A stretch of 22,379 bases of DNA from an uncultured Lachnospiraceae bacterium (lineage in GTDB: Bacteria; Bacillota; Clostridia; Lachnospirales; Lachnospiraceae): positions 1-22,379 of the forward strand of contig CAJTTI010000041.1 in NCBI GenBank assembly GCA_910579225.1. Reading direction: 5' to 3'. The position numbers and the translations under genes are program-made. Positions 8,146 through 14,805 of the stretch are shown here, piece by piece. Positions within the stretch are counted from its first letter, which is position 1. Every line of letters starts with the position of its first letter. The notes beneath the pieces were generated by a model, which saw only the letters and a list, made by a program, of their open reading frames with translations, ran no database searches and was not told the DNA's origin.

Positions 8146-9081
8146 TCAGTGATAATGGCTGTAGCCGGAATCCCCGTAATGGCTACTCTCATGGGAATAG
8201 TCAGAATAAGGGGACGCATACTCCGTATAGGGCGACGCTTCCGTGTACGGCGTCTCATAATTCGTATAGGGTGATGCTTCCGTATACGGCGTCTCATAAT
8301 TCGTATAGGGTGATGCTTCCGTATACGGTGTCTCATAATCCGTATATGGAGACTCCTGACGTACAGGAGGATTCACATTTGGTATTGTTCCTGTTCCACT
8401 GCCCTGCGCCGGAGACTCCGGCTCTGTCTCAGCCGCTGGATTTGCTGTATCTGTTCCAACTGCATTTTCTCCTGCAGCCGCGTCAGCCGGCACTGTTTCA
8501 GGTTTCTGAGCCGGATTTTCCGGTGGAACAACGACTTCATATGACTCATTCCCATAATGGTGTTCATAGATATCAAAATCTGTCATCCCATCGCCATTCT
8601 GGTCTTCTGCAACCACCGGACTGTTGATCTGCATGTCTTTCACATAAGTCTGGACACCCGTCACAATCTCATCTACGAAATCTTCTTCCGGAAAAATGGA
8701 GCCTGTCTCAATCTCTATGGTGATTTTCCTGCTTTCACCCTCAACTTCTTCCACAAAATAACCGGCTTCGTGAATCAAGCTGACCAGCTCTTCCACTGCT
8801 TCATGGCATTCCTTTCCGATATAATCCTGGTAGCTTTCCACAATTTTCCTGCCGTCTTCGTTGCGGCCGGTCACACTAGTCACCCTGCCGTTCTCATCAT
8901 ATTCCACTGCGATCTCCGGATTCACCTTCAGTATTAAGGTCCCCCCGTTCTCCTGTACCGCCTCATTCCCTGCCAGAGCCGGAGCCGCTGTCTCTTCTGC
9001 TTTTCCGGCGCATCCGGTCATCAGACCCATGCATAATATCAATACTCCCGTCCACAATGTTCTTTTGCTCGTTCTTTTCAT
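8146..9081 (-). CDS. lipoprotein with RsgI-like extracellular domain and tandem-repeat tail
   Basis: A 311-residue predicted lipoprotein. The signal sequence ends in a lipobox-like LMTGC with Cys24. Residues about 47-155 resemble the extracytoplasmic RsgI domain (KVNPEIAVEYDENGRVTSVTGRNEDGRK), matching the neighbouring RsgI but without its cytoplasmic sigma-binding part. A short DQNGDGMTDFD stretch resembles a dockerin/EF-hand-like calcium loop. A Pro/Ala/Glu linker follows, then three 13-residue repeats of the SPYTNYETPYTEA type and a His/Tyr/Ser-rich end. The start has AAAGGAGAGG upstream. It is probably the first gene of a lipoprotein, cotH, sigI, rsgI operon. It may compete for or share the RsgI ligand, or be a CotH substrate; both are inference. 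Confidence 0.8.
   Translation of the reverse strand: MKRTSKRTLWTGVLILCMGLMTGCAGKAEETAAPALAGNEAVQENGGTLILKVNPEIAVEYDENGRVTSVTGRNEDGRKIVESYQDYIGKECHEAVEELVSLIHEAGYFVEEVEGESRKITIEIETGSIFPEEDFVDEIVTGVQTYVKDMQINSPVVAEDQNGDGMTDFDIYEHHYGNESYEVVVPPENPAQKPETVPADAAAGENAVGTDTANPAAETEPESPAQGSGTGTIPNVNPPVRQESPYTDYETPYTEASPYTNYETPYTEASPYTNYETPYTEASPYTEYASPYSDYSHESSHYGDSGYSHYH
8215..8352 (-). repeat. 39-bp in-frame tandem repeat in lipoprotein gene
   Basis: Three copies of a 39-bp unit encode SPYT[D/N]YETPYTEA, followed by a partial SPYTEYA copy. The last two full copies are nearly identical in DNA, so copy number may vary by slippage. The repeat keeps frame and is rich in Tyr, Thr and Ser. Confidence 0.9.
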
Positions 9082-9120
9082 ATTGACCTCTCCTTTTCTT
9101 TTTTATTTTATACTACAGTA

Positions 9121-9150
9121 TACGGAAGCCGTCCGCCAAAAAAGGGGTGT
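9121..9150 (-). promoter_or_regulatory. candidate SigI-type promoter
   Basis: On the minus strand ACACCCC followed by a T-run (9139-9150) resembles the C-rich -35 of SigI promoters, and CGTA (9121-9124) sits where the CG-containing -10 is expected. The leader to the lipoprotein ATG would be about 35 bases. The -10 match to the Bacillus CGAA form is imperfect, so autoregulation is a hypothesis. Confidence 0.35.
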
Positions 9151-9271
9151 TCCAAAGATTTTTTAAATTTATATTTCCGGCTGACTTTCTCCGCAGTCTT
9201 CCACACCAAACCTTTCTTCGAAAATAAATTCCCCCAAAACCCGATCAATTTTCACTACGTTTATATTTTCT

Positions 9272-9300
9272 AGTGTATAACAGAACACATTCTATTTCAA
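9272..9300 (-). promoter_or_regulatory. candidate sigma-A promoter upstream of lipoprotein operon
   Basis: TTGAAA (9295-9300) and TACACT (9272-9277) on the minus strand are spaced by 17 bases; an overlapping TATACA gives 15. It would make a leader of about 190 bases. The rest of the 9082-9418 divergent region holds no ORF I can support. On the plus strand a TATAGT/TATAAA run at 9385-9396 lies ahead of the rhodanese gene without a good -35. Confidence 0.3.
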
Positions 9301-9418
9301 CCTGTTTACAAAAGTAGGAAGTTTTTAAGAAAGTTTTTCACCATCCAAACGTGACCAAATCACAGAAACGGCTCTGCCAGTCAGATATAGTATAAATATC
9401 TTATACGGGAGGTACATG

Positions 9419-9832
9419 ATGAAAAAACAGATTCTTATACCCGCGGTCCTGCTTCTTGTATTCTTACTGTTAATAAGCTTCGATGCAGGCACAGGACGAA
9501 CTTCAACTTTGGACAGCTATCGCCAGATATCCATGGAAGAAGCTGCCATCATGATGGAAGAGGAAGAGGGTTATATCATCCTGGATGTGAGGACTCATGA
9601 AGAATATGCAGAGAGTCACATTCCGGGAGCCGTCAATATCCCCAATGAAACCATCGGCACAGAAGAAATCCCTGGGCTGCCTGACAAGGAGCAGCTCATC
9701 CTGATCTACTGCCGCAGCGGAAACCGGAGCAAGCAGGCGGCGCAAAAGCTGGCAGACATTGGTTATACTAATATCGTGGAGTTCGGCGGCATCCGGAGCT
9801 GGACGGGAGAGACCGTTTCCGGTACTCCGTGA
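9419..9832 (+). CDS. membrane-anchored rhodanese-like sulfurtransferase
   Basis: A single rhodanese domain behind an N-terminal hydrophobic anchor (residues about 5-22), so the domain probably faces the outside. The motifs are complete: ILDVRTHEEYAESHIPGAVNIP, the catalytic loop YCRSGNRS with its cysteine, and GYTNIVEFGGIRSW. Two ATGs are adjacent at 9416 and 9419; the second is preferred because GGGAGG at 9407-9412 is 6 bases away, against only 3 for the first. It leads a three-gene sulfur/redox cluster. The family carries sulfane sulfur as a cysteine persulfide; the partner acceptor is unknown. Confidence 0.88.
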   Translation: MKKQILIPAVLLLVFLLLISFDAGTGRTSTLDSYRQISMEEAAIMMEEEEGYIILDVRTHEEYAESHIPGAVNIPNETIGTEEIPGLPDKEQLILIYCRSGNRSKQAAQKLADIGYTNIVEFGGIRSWTGETVSGTP

Positions 9833-9941
9833 CCTCGTCACAGAGACCGGCCTGGTTTTCGGGTATCCTGTCAGAAGCGACAGCGCCACACGCTGTTTAT
9901 GATATTTTAATACAAATAAAGAACAGAAAGGTACAATAACT

Positions 9942-10262
9942 ATGGGATTTTTCAATTTTCTTAAAGGTCCTGACATTAATCAGGGCATCCAGGGCTATCA
10001 CCAGACTTCAGGCGCCGTTCTTCTGGATGTGCGTACACCCCAGGAGTACACCGAAGGACATATTCCTGGCAGCAAAAACGTTCCCCTTGCGTCTCTTACA
10101 CAGGCAGGTGCCGTCACTTTTCAAAAAGATACTCCGCTTTTCGTATACTGCTATTCCGGAGTCAGAAGCCGTCAGGCTGCAGACATACTGAAAAATATGG
10201 GATATACAAATATACAAAATCTTGGAGGCATTGCCTCCTACACAGGAAAGGTGGAAAGATAA
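9942..10262 (+). CDS. cytosolic single-domain rhodanese
   Basis: A 106-residue rhodanese without a signal sequence. LLDVRTPQEYTEGHIPGSKNVP, the active-site loop YCYSGVRS with its cysteine, and GYTNIQNLGGIASYTGKVE are all present. An AGAAAGG site precedes the ATG. The stop is one base before the ATG of the flavoprotein, so the two are probably translationally coupled. It may hand persulfide sulfur to or from that enzyme (inference). Confidence 0.9.
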   Translation: MGFFNFLKGPDINQGIQGYHQTSGAVLLDVRTPQEYTEGHIPGSKNVPLASLTQAGAVTFQKDTPLFVYCYSGVRSRQAADILKNMGYTNIQNLGGIASYTGKVER

Positions 10263-10263
10263 T

Positions 10264-11958
10264 ATGAAGATTGTAATTGTAGGCGGTGTGGCCGGCGGAG
10301 CCACTGCAGCTGCAAGGATCCGCCGACTGGACGAACAGGCAGAAATCATCGTTTTTGAACGCTCTGGATTTGTCTCCTACGCAAACTGTGGCCTGCCCTA
10401 TTACATCGGCAACGTCATCACTGACCAGAGAAATCTGACTCTCCAGACGCCGGAAAGCTTTTTCTCCAGATTTCAGGTGACCATGAAGGTGCATCACGAA
10501 GTCACTGCCATTCATCCGGAGCAGAACATAGTTTCGGTGAAAAATCTGGAAACCGGCGAAGAATTTGAAGAAAGCTACGACAAGCTGCTTTTGTCTCCCG
10601 GGGCAAAACCGACACAGCCCCCAATCCCCGGCACGGACATTGACAGCCTCTTTACCCTCCGGACCGTGGAAGATACTCTGCGCATCAAAGAATACATTGA
10701 TCAGAACCATCCAAAGTCTGCCGTGCTGGCAGGCGGCGGTTTCATCGGACTGGAGCTGGCTGAGAACCTTCGGGAATTGGGCATGGAAGTCACTATCGTG
10801 CAGCGTCCAAAGCAGCTAATGAATCCCTTTGATCCGGATATGGCCGCTTTCATCCACAACGAAATGCGAAAGCATGGAGTAAAGCTGGTCCTGGGCCATA
10901 CAGTGGAAGGCTTTGAGCAGGACGAAACTGGTGTTCGCATTCTGCTGAAAGGGGAAGAACCGCTCCATGCAGATCTGGTCGTACTTGCCATCGGTGTCAC
11001 ACCGGACACCGGACTTGCCAGAGACGCCGGGCTGAAGCTGGGTATCAAAGGCAGCATCCTGGTCAACGACCGGATGGAAACGTCCATACCTAATATCTAT
11101 GCTGTGGGAGATGCCGTTCAGGTCCATCATTCGGTCACTGGTCAGGATGCTCTGATCTCCCTTGCCGGTCCCGCCAACCGCCAGGGTCGGATCGCAGCAG
11201 ACAATCTGTGCGGCAGAGACAGCCGGTATCCCGGTTCTTTGGGCAGTTCTGTCATCAAAGTATTTGACATGACCGCCGCCGTCACCGGCCTCAATGAAAC
11301 CAACGCCAAAAAAGCCGGCCTGGATGTTGATAAAGTAATCCTCTCTCCCATGAATCATGCCGGTTATTATCCGGGCGGAAAGCTTATGACGATGAAAGTA
11401 ATATTTGAAAAAGAGACCTTCCGGCTGCTGGGCGCTCAGATCGTCGGCTATGACGGCGTGGACAAGCGGATTGATGTACTGGCCACGGCAATTCACGCCG
11501 GCATGAAAGCTCCGGATCTGAAGGAACTGGATCTTGCCTACGCCCCGCCCTATTCCTCAGCCAAAGATCCGGTGAATATGGTCGGATTTATGATCGAAAA
11601 TATAGCGGACGGCCTGCTGAAGCAGTTCCATCTGGAAGATCTGAAGGCGCTTTCTGAAAGAAAAGATGTTACGCTTCTGGACGCGCGCACGGAGAAAGAG
11701 TATGAACACGGACATGTGGACGGTTTCGTCAACATCCCGGTGGACGAACTGAGGGAACGGCTCCATGAACTGAAAGCAGATCAGCCGGTCTACGTCATGT
11801 GCCAGAGCGGACTGCGAAGCTACATCGCTCTTCGGATCCTGGCCGGAAACGGATACGACGCCTGGAATTTCTCCGGCGGCTACCGGTTCTATGACGCCGT
11901 GGAAAACGACCGGGCCATGATCGAATCCGCAACGGCATGCGGGATGGACCAGGCCTGA
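10264..11958 (+). CDS. CoA-disulfide reductase-like flavoprotein with C-terminal rhodanese domain
   Basis: A 564-residue FAD/NAD(P)H-dependent oxidoreductase of the CoADR-RHD/Npsr type, which reduces CoA disulfide or CoA persulfide. The FAD-binding GGVAGGATAAARIRR is at the N-terminus, the redox cysteine is Cys42 in SYANCGLPYYIG, the second dinucleotide site is LAGGGFIGLELAENL, and the FAD motif is IYAVGDAV. The pyridine nucleotide-disulfide dimerisation domain follows, with AYAPPYSSAKDPVN. From about residue 465 a rhodanese domain carries LLDARTEKEYEHGHVDGFVNIP and active-site VMCQSGLRS. The start at 10264 begins MKIVIVGG; a longer reading to 10222 would overlap the upstream gene. It suggests sulfide, polysulfide or thiol-stress handling in an anaerobe. 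Confidence 0.93.
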   Translation: MKIVIVGGVAGGATAAARIRRLDEQAEIIVFERSGFVSYANCGLPYYIGNVITDQRNLTLQTPESFFSRFQVTMKVHHEVTAIHPEQNIVSVKNLETGEEFEESYDKLLLSPGAKPTQPPIPGTDIDSLFTLRTVEDTLRIKEYIDQNHPKSAVLAGGGFIGLELAENLRELGMEVTIVQRPKQLMNPFDPDMAAFIHNEMRKHGVKLVLGHTVEGFEQDETGVRILLKGEEPLHADLVVLAIGVTPDTGLARDAGLKLGIKGSILVNDRMETSIPNIYAVGDAVQVHHSVTGQDALISLAGPANRQGRIAADNLCGRDSRYPGSLGSSVIKVFDMTAAVTGLNETNAKKAGLDVDKVILSPMNHAGYYPGGKLMTMKVIFEKETFRLLGAQIVGYDGVDKRIDVLATAIHAGMKAPDLKELDLAYAPPYSSAKDPVNMVGFMIENIADGLLKQFHLEDLKALSERKDVTLLDARTEKEYEHGHVDGFVNIPVDELRERLHELKADQPVYVMCQSGLRSYIALRILAGNGYDAWNFSGGYRFYDAVENDRAMIESATACGMDQA

Positions 11959-12008
11959 GGGTACAGACTGCGAATTGAACAGGAAGGAACGTTTTCAGAC
12001 GGCGGATG

Positions 12009-12134
12009 TTATATCCCTCGGCAATAAATTTTCATATTGACTTTCCAATGGAAAAGGCTTTCCTTAACCGGAGAACCTTTTCCATACACAACGATTGCTT
12101 CCTTAATTTCATCCAACTGGTTATTCAAAATCAT
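12009..12134 (-). other. 41-codon ORF overlapping the PNPOx-like gene end
   Basis: An ATG at 12134 opens 41 codons in another frame, overlapping the end of the PNPOx-like gene by 14 bases. The product contains IKEAIVVYGKGSPVKES. I do not recognise it. It could be the remnant of a downstream gene or chance reading. The 11959-12008 stretch holds nothing else identifiable. Confidence 0.25.
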
Positions 12135-12462
12135 TATGCCCGTTATCAATCCATTCAGAAAACACTTCTTTCAGCCTCTTTGCAATCCTATGGTTTTCTT
12201 CCTTTCCAAAATAGCCTAAATTTATCCCCCTGCCATGTGCAGTAAACCACTCGCCTGCTATTGAGATAACAGGATTATTTTCCATATGCTTTATCTTATT
12301 TGAAAGCGCATAGGTAATAACATAAAACGCGCCGTTCTCATAATAGGCATTTACATACCGTACATAAGGAACTTCCTTTTCAACTGTCGTCAGCGCAATC
12401 ACCGTATCTTTTCCAAAACGCTCTGTCATTATTTTTTCGGCTTCTTTACACATTTTTTTCAT
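12121..12462 (-). CDS. pyridoxamine 5'-phosphate oxidase-family protein, short C-terminus
   Basis: A 113-residue split-barrel flavin-binding-type protein. IALTTVEKEVPYVRYVNAYYENGAFYVITY and NPVISIAGEWFTAHGRGINLGYF match small PNPOx-fold proteins of Clostridia. The ATG at 12462 has AAGGAG 9 bases upstream; the nearer ATG at 12471 overlaps that signal. The protein stops after EWIDNGHNDFE. From memory, relatives continue for about 25 more residues with a final strand pair, so this copy appears truncated. True pyridoxamine phosphate oxidase activity is unlikely in this subfamily. It stands alone on the minus strand beside a degraded interval. Confidence 0.7.
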   Translation of the reverse strand: MKKMCKEAEKIMTERFGKDTVIALTTVEKEVPYVRYVNAYYENGAFYVITYALSNKIKHMENNPVISIAGEWFTAHGRGINLGYFGKEENHRIAKRLKEVFSEWIDNGHNDFE

Positions 12463-12514
12463 AATACCCATCTCCTTTGCTGCTTCCAGTCCGGAAGACC
12501 AGAATCTATCTTTC

Positions 12515-12667
12515 TTCGTTACCGTTCATGGCCCAGGAGACCGTTCTCAGCAACGATTCGAGGCGATATTCAAAGTTTTGCCACGAAAAAATCGCCCCTC
12601 ACACCTGAAGCATATTCTTACGGAATGCGCAGCCAGTGCGCATTTCTGAGCCATGAACAGTAACGAA
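12515..12667. repeat. MITE-like or structured intergenic element with 22-bp imperfect terminal inverted repeats
   Basis: The left arm 12515-12536 and right arm 12646-12667 are reverse complements at 20 of 22 positions (core TTCGTTAC, GTTCATGGC). The 109-base centre holds further inverted pairs: GAGGCGAT (12560-12567) with ATCGCCCCTC (12591-12600), and AATGCGC/GCGCATT (12624-12630/12638-12644) around a 7-base loop. No long ORF or transposase fits inside. It may be a non-autonomous mobile element or a dispersed structured repeat; genome copy number would decide. Confidence 0.6.
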
Positions 12668-12690
12668 TCTTTCTCCTGATCGCAGTATGA

Positions 12691-12900
12691 ACATTAATCG
12701 CATGGACCGTTTCCTCTTTCCTGTGCTATAATGAAATACGCCGTTGTCTGGAAGCACTTCAGAACCACCTGCCAAATGATCTGAACGCCCTGGCCGCCGG
12801 TGTGGAGGACGCACACTACTACATTGATCTGAAGAAAGCATCCTCCTTTGACGGAATGGTTATCTTTGATCAGGCGGGGCCCACGACCGTGGAGATGTGA
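12691..12900 (+). pseudogene. orphan C-terminal coding fragment (unidentified)
   Basis: The plus-strand frame from 12691 to the TGA at 12898-12900 is open and reads like protein (LEALQNHLPNDLNALAAG, VEDAHYYIDLKK). It has no plausible start codon or ribosome binding site. I do not recognise the family. It is probably the 3' relic of a gene whose front was lost when the interval degraded. Confidence 0.35.
12724..12732 (+). promoter_or_regulatory. extended -10 motif
   Basis: TGCTATAAT is a perfect extended -10. No good -35 lies 16-18 bases upstream. It could drive the ECF operon from about 290 bases upstream, or be a relic, since it lies inside an open frame. Confidence 0.3.
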
Positions 12901-12901
12901 T

Positions 12902-12950
12902 CCTGCAGCTTCCCTTATTGAAAAAAATTTCATGCAGGACTGTCTTTTTT
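12902..12950 (+). terminator. possible rho-independent terminator
   Basis: CCTGCA (12902-12907) pairs with TGCAGG (12933-12938), with TGAAA/TTTCA pairing inside, and CTGTC then six Ts follow. The stem is interrupted by an unpaired 5' side, so strength is uncertain. It would insulate the ECF operon from the fragment upstream. Confidence 0.35.
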
Positions 12951-13022
12951 CCGTCCATTTCCGTCTATTCTATGTAAGAGAGAAATTTTTCAGTCTTTCC
13001 CACTATGGAAAGGAGGCGCGGC

Positions 13023-13526
13023 ATGGATCTGGACCTGCTGCTCATACAGCGAATGAAAAGCGGCGACAACACCGCCATTGAAAGCTTCATACGCAAATAT
13101 TATCCGCAGATCCTTCAGTACTGCCGCCTCCACGTCCACGATCCCGGATACGCGGAAGATCTCACACAGGAAACCTTTGAGCATTTTTTCCGGTCCCTGC
13201 GGCAGTACCAGCCCTATGGAAAACCGGCGAATTATCTCTATGCCATCGCCGCCAACAGCTGCCGGGATTATTACCGCAGGAAAAAGGACGAGCTGCTGCC
13301 GGAGACGCTCCCGGAACCGGAAGACCACCGTATGGAACGCCTGGACCAGTGGATGGATCTTCAGGCCGCCTTTCAGAGTCTCTCTCCGGAATTTAAGGAA
13401 GTTGCGATCCTGTACTTTCTTCAGGGGAAAAAACAGCGGGAGATCGCCCGGATACTGGGCATCGGACTTCCGCTGGTGAAATACCGGATCCGAATGGTCC
13501 GGGAGAAACTGAAAAGCCTGGTCTGA
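13023..13526 (+). CDS. ECF-type RNA polymerase sigma factor
   Basis: A 167-residue extracytoplasmic-function sigma factor. Region 2 covers about residues 10-75 (IESFIRKYYPQILQYCR, YAEDLTQETFEHFFRSL). Region 4 covers about 115-165 (LSPEFKEVAILYFLQGKKQ, REIARILGIGLPLVKYRIRM). The ATG at 13023 has a perfect AGGAGG 6 bases upstream, so the longer in-frame reading to 13005 is rejected. It is the first gene of a sigma, membrane protein, ABC ATPase, permease series. No zinc-finger anti-sigma is present; the next gene, a membrane protein with a cytoplasmic N-terminus of about 60 residues, is the natural candidate. The target promoter is unknown. Confidence 0.92.
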   Translation: MDLDLLLIQRMKSGDNTAIESFIRKYYPQILQYCRLHVHDPGYAEDLTQETFEHFFRSLRQYQPYGKPANYLYAIAANSCRDYYRRKKDELLPETLPEPEDHRMERLDQWMDLQAAFQSLSPEFKEVAILYFLQGKKQREIARILGIGLPLVKYRIRMVREKLKSLV

Positions 13527-13585
13527 CAGCACGGCTCCACGGTCGGCTGCACCGCCGTCAAAAAGACGGCAGAATGGAGATAAGC

Positions 13586-14332
13586 ATGAGACACCGTTCC
13601 GGAAAACTACAGTCTTATATCAGGCGGCATCCGGCGCCGCCCTGCCGGGAAGATGCGATCCGGCAGACGATAACAAAGTCCAAGCAGGCTTTCTGCGAGC
13701 ATGAGGCGGAACAGCCTCTGTCCGCCGCGGAATTTTTATACGCACAGGGCCGGTATATCCGCAAACGGTGGTGGGGCCTGCAGGCGCTGCTTCTGCTCCT
13801 TCTCTGGGCGTACATGAGAGGGACCGGAAGCGGTCCGCACATGCAGCGCGCCATGGGCATACTGGTGCCGCTTTTCTCCCTGCTGATCATGCCGGAGCTG
13901 TGGAAGGACCGGATGGCGAATACCGTGGAGATCGAATGCACGACCCTCTACTCCCTGCGGCAGGCGTACGCTGCCCGTATGCTTCTTTTCGCACTGGTGG
14001 ATCTGTTCCTGATTACGGTCTTTCTGGCCGTGGCCTCCGTCACCGTACAGATGCAGGCTTTGGAACTGATCATCCAGTTCTTCCTTCCCTTCAATGTGAC
14101 CTGCTGCATCTGTTTCCGCAGCCTGTACAGCCGGCAGAGACGTTCGGAACTCTCTGCGCTCTTCCTGTGTACATTCTGGGTGACCTTCTGGGTCAGGATC
14201 GTCCTGGCAGACCGCATTTACAACGCCATCACCCTGCCGGTCTGGGGCCTGCTCCTTATGGGTTCCGTCCTCTGGCTGTACGGCTGTATCCGGAAGGTGT
14301 GGAAAAACTGCGGAATGCTGCCGGTCTGCTGA
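13586..14332 (+). CDS. polytopic membrane protein, candidate sigma-factor partner
   Basis: A 248-residue protein with a basic, soluble N-terminus of about 60 residues and around six hydrophobic helices (for example LQALLLLLLWAYM, ILVPLFSLLIM, LFALVDLFLITVFLAVASV, LFLCTFWVTFWVRIV, WGLLLMGSVLWLYGCI). The ATG at 13586 is preferred because GGAG lies 6 bases upstream; an ATG at 13574 overlaps that site. A short GCCGTC/GACGGC hairpin (13554-13570) precedes it. It may be the membrane anti-sigma or a subunit of the ABC system downstream. No catalytic motif is visible. Confidence 0.7.
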   Translation: MRHRSGKLQSYIRRHPAPPCREDAIRQTITKSKQAFCEHEAEQPLSAAEFLYAQGRYIRKRWWGLQALLLLLLWAYMRGTGSGPHMQRAMGILVPLFSLLIMPELWKDRMANTVEIECTTLYSLRQAYAARMLLFALVDLFLITVFLAVASVTVQMQALELIIQFFLPFNVTCCICFRSLYSRQRRSELSALFLCTFWVTFWVRIVLADRIYNAITLPVWGLLLMGSVLWLYGCIRKVWKNCGMLPVC

Positions 14333-14366
14333 AACGCATGGGGCAGGTTTTCCTGATACTTATACG

Positions 14367-14612
14367 CTACTCATTGTTGCATCCATCAATATCATCTGGA
14401 ATCACATATTTTCCATTTGCAATTCCCAGTTTTCTTCCAGAACCAGAAGACGGCAAATGCATGGTAAACGGCATCGCTTTCTCCTGCACACTCTGTCTTG
14501 CAAATATTCTCACAGCTTCCGCAAATGATGTTCCCAACTGCTTATACAATATTTCTGCCTGTTCTTTTAATTCTGCATCCATTCTCACCTGTAATGTTGC
14601 TTCTTTTGCCAT
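14367..14612 (-). CDS. RelB/DinJ-family antitoxin, orphan
   Basis: An 81-residue ribbon-helix-helix antitoxin. The DNA-binding start is ATLQVRMDAELKEQAEILYKQLG, followed by TSFAEAVRIFARQSVQEKAMPF. The C-terminus ends at IPDDIDGCNNE, which looks shorter than relatives that continue past a DDIDFCNDE-like motif (from memory). GGAGG lies 8 bases before the ATG at 14612; an upstream ATG at 14639 lacks a site. No RelE/YafQ toxin follows, since downstream on this strand is only antisense of the membrane-protein gene. The gene sits opposite to, and inside, the sigma-ABC operon. It would autorepress through the palindrome next to it. Confidence 0.85.
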   Translation of the reverse strand: MAKEATLQVRMDAELKEQAEILYKQLGTSFAEAVRIFARQSVQEKAMPFTMHLPSSGSGRKLGIANGKYVIPDDIDGCNNE

Positions 14613-14637
14613 CACAAATACCTCCTTTTTGTAATAC

Positions 14638-14667
14638 AATTATAATACGATCGTATTATAATTTCAA
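14638..14667 (-). promoter_or_regulatory. antitoxin promoter overlapped by 26-bp perfect palindrome
   Basis: On the minus strand TTGAAA (14662-14667) and TATAAT (14639-14644) are spaced by 17 bases, a near-consensus promoter. A perfect 26-base palindrome centred on ACGATCGT spans 14638-14663 and fills the spacer and -10. This is the expected arrangement for a ribbon-helix-helix autorepressor operator. Confidence 0.8.
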
Positions 14668-14750
14668 CTACAGGAATCAAATCAGATTTTTATATCCACA
14701 CACTATCCTTTCCCTTTCTGTCTGCGTCTATCATAACAGAAACCATTATC

Positions 14751-14784
14751 GTCTTCCCGGCATGGCAAAAGCCGCCGGGAAGAC
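14751..14784 (+). promoter_or_regulatory. strong leader hairpin upstream of ABC ATPase gene
   Basis: GTCTTCCCGGC (14751-14761) and GCCGGGAAGAC (14774-14784) pair perfectly over 11 bases, with an inner GGC/GCC pair and an AAAA loop after a 2-base bulge. No U-tract follows, so it is not a simple terminator. It ends 9 bases before the AAAGGAA ribosome site and could affect translation or RNA processing. Confidence 0.6.
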
Positions 14785-14805
14785 TCCTCACGAAAGGAAT
14801 TCAAC

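Noticed and set aside
8200..8352. Regular repeats suggestive of a CRISPR array or operator array
   Set aside because: The units are contiguous without unique spacers, keep a 39-base coding period and encode the lipoprotein tail.
9542..9560. Possible start of a shorter rhodanese at internal ATGs
   Set aside because: The upstream GGGAGG site and the intact hydrophobic anchor support the longer protein from 9419.
12599..12841. Minus-strand frame of 80 codons
   Set aside because: It crosses the inverted-repeat element and is antisense to a more protein-like plus-strand frame; no start signal.
13768..14634. Plus-strand frame of 288 codons overlapping the membrane protein and the antitoxin
   Set aside because: The product is an irregular Pro/Gly/Arg-rich shadow of the membrane-protein gene and runs antisense through a clear RelB-type gene.
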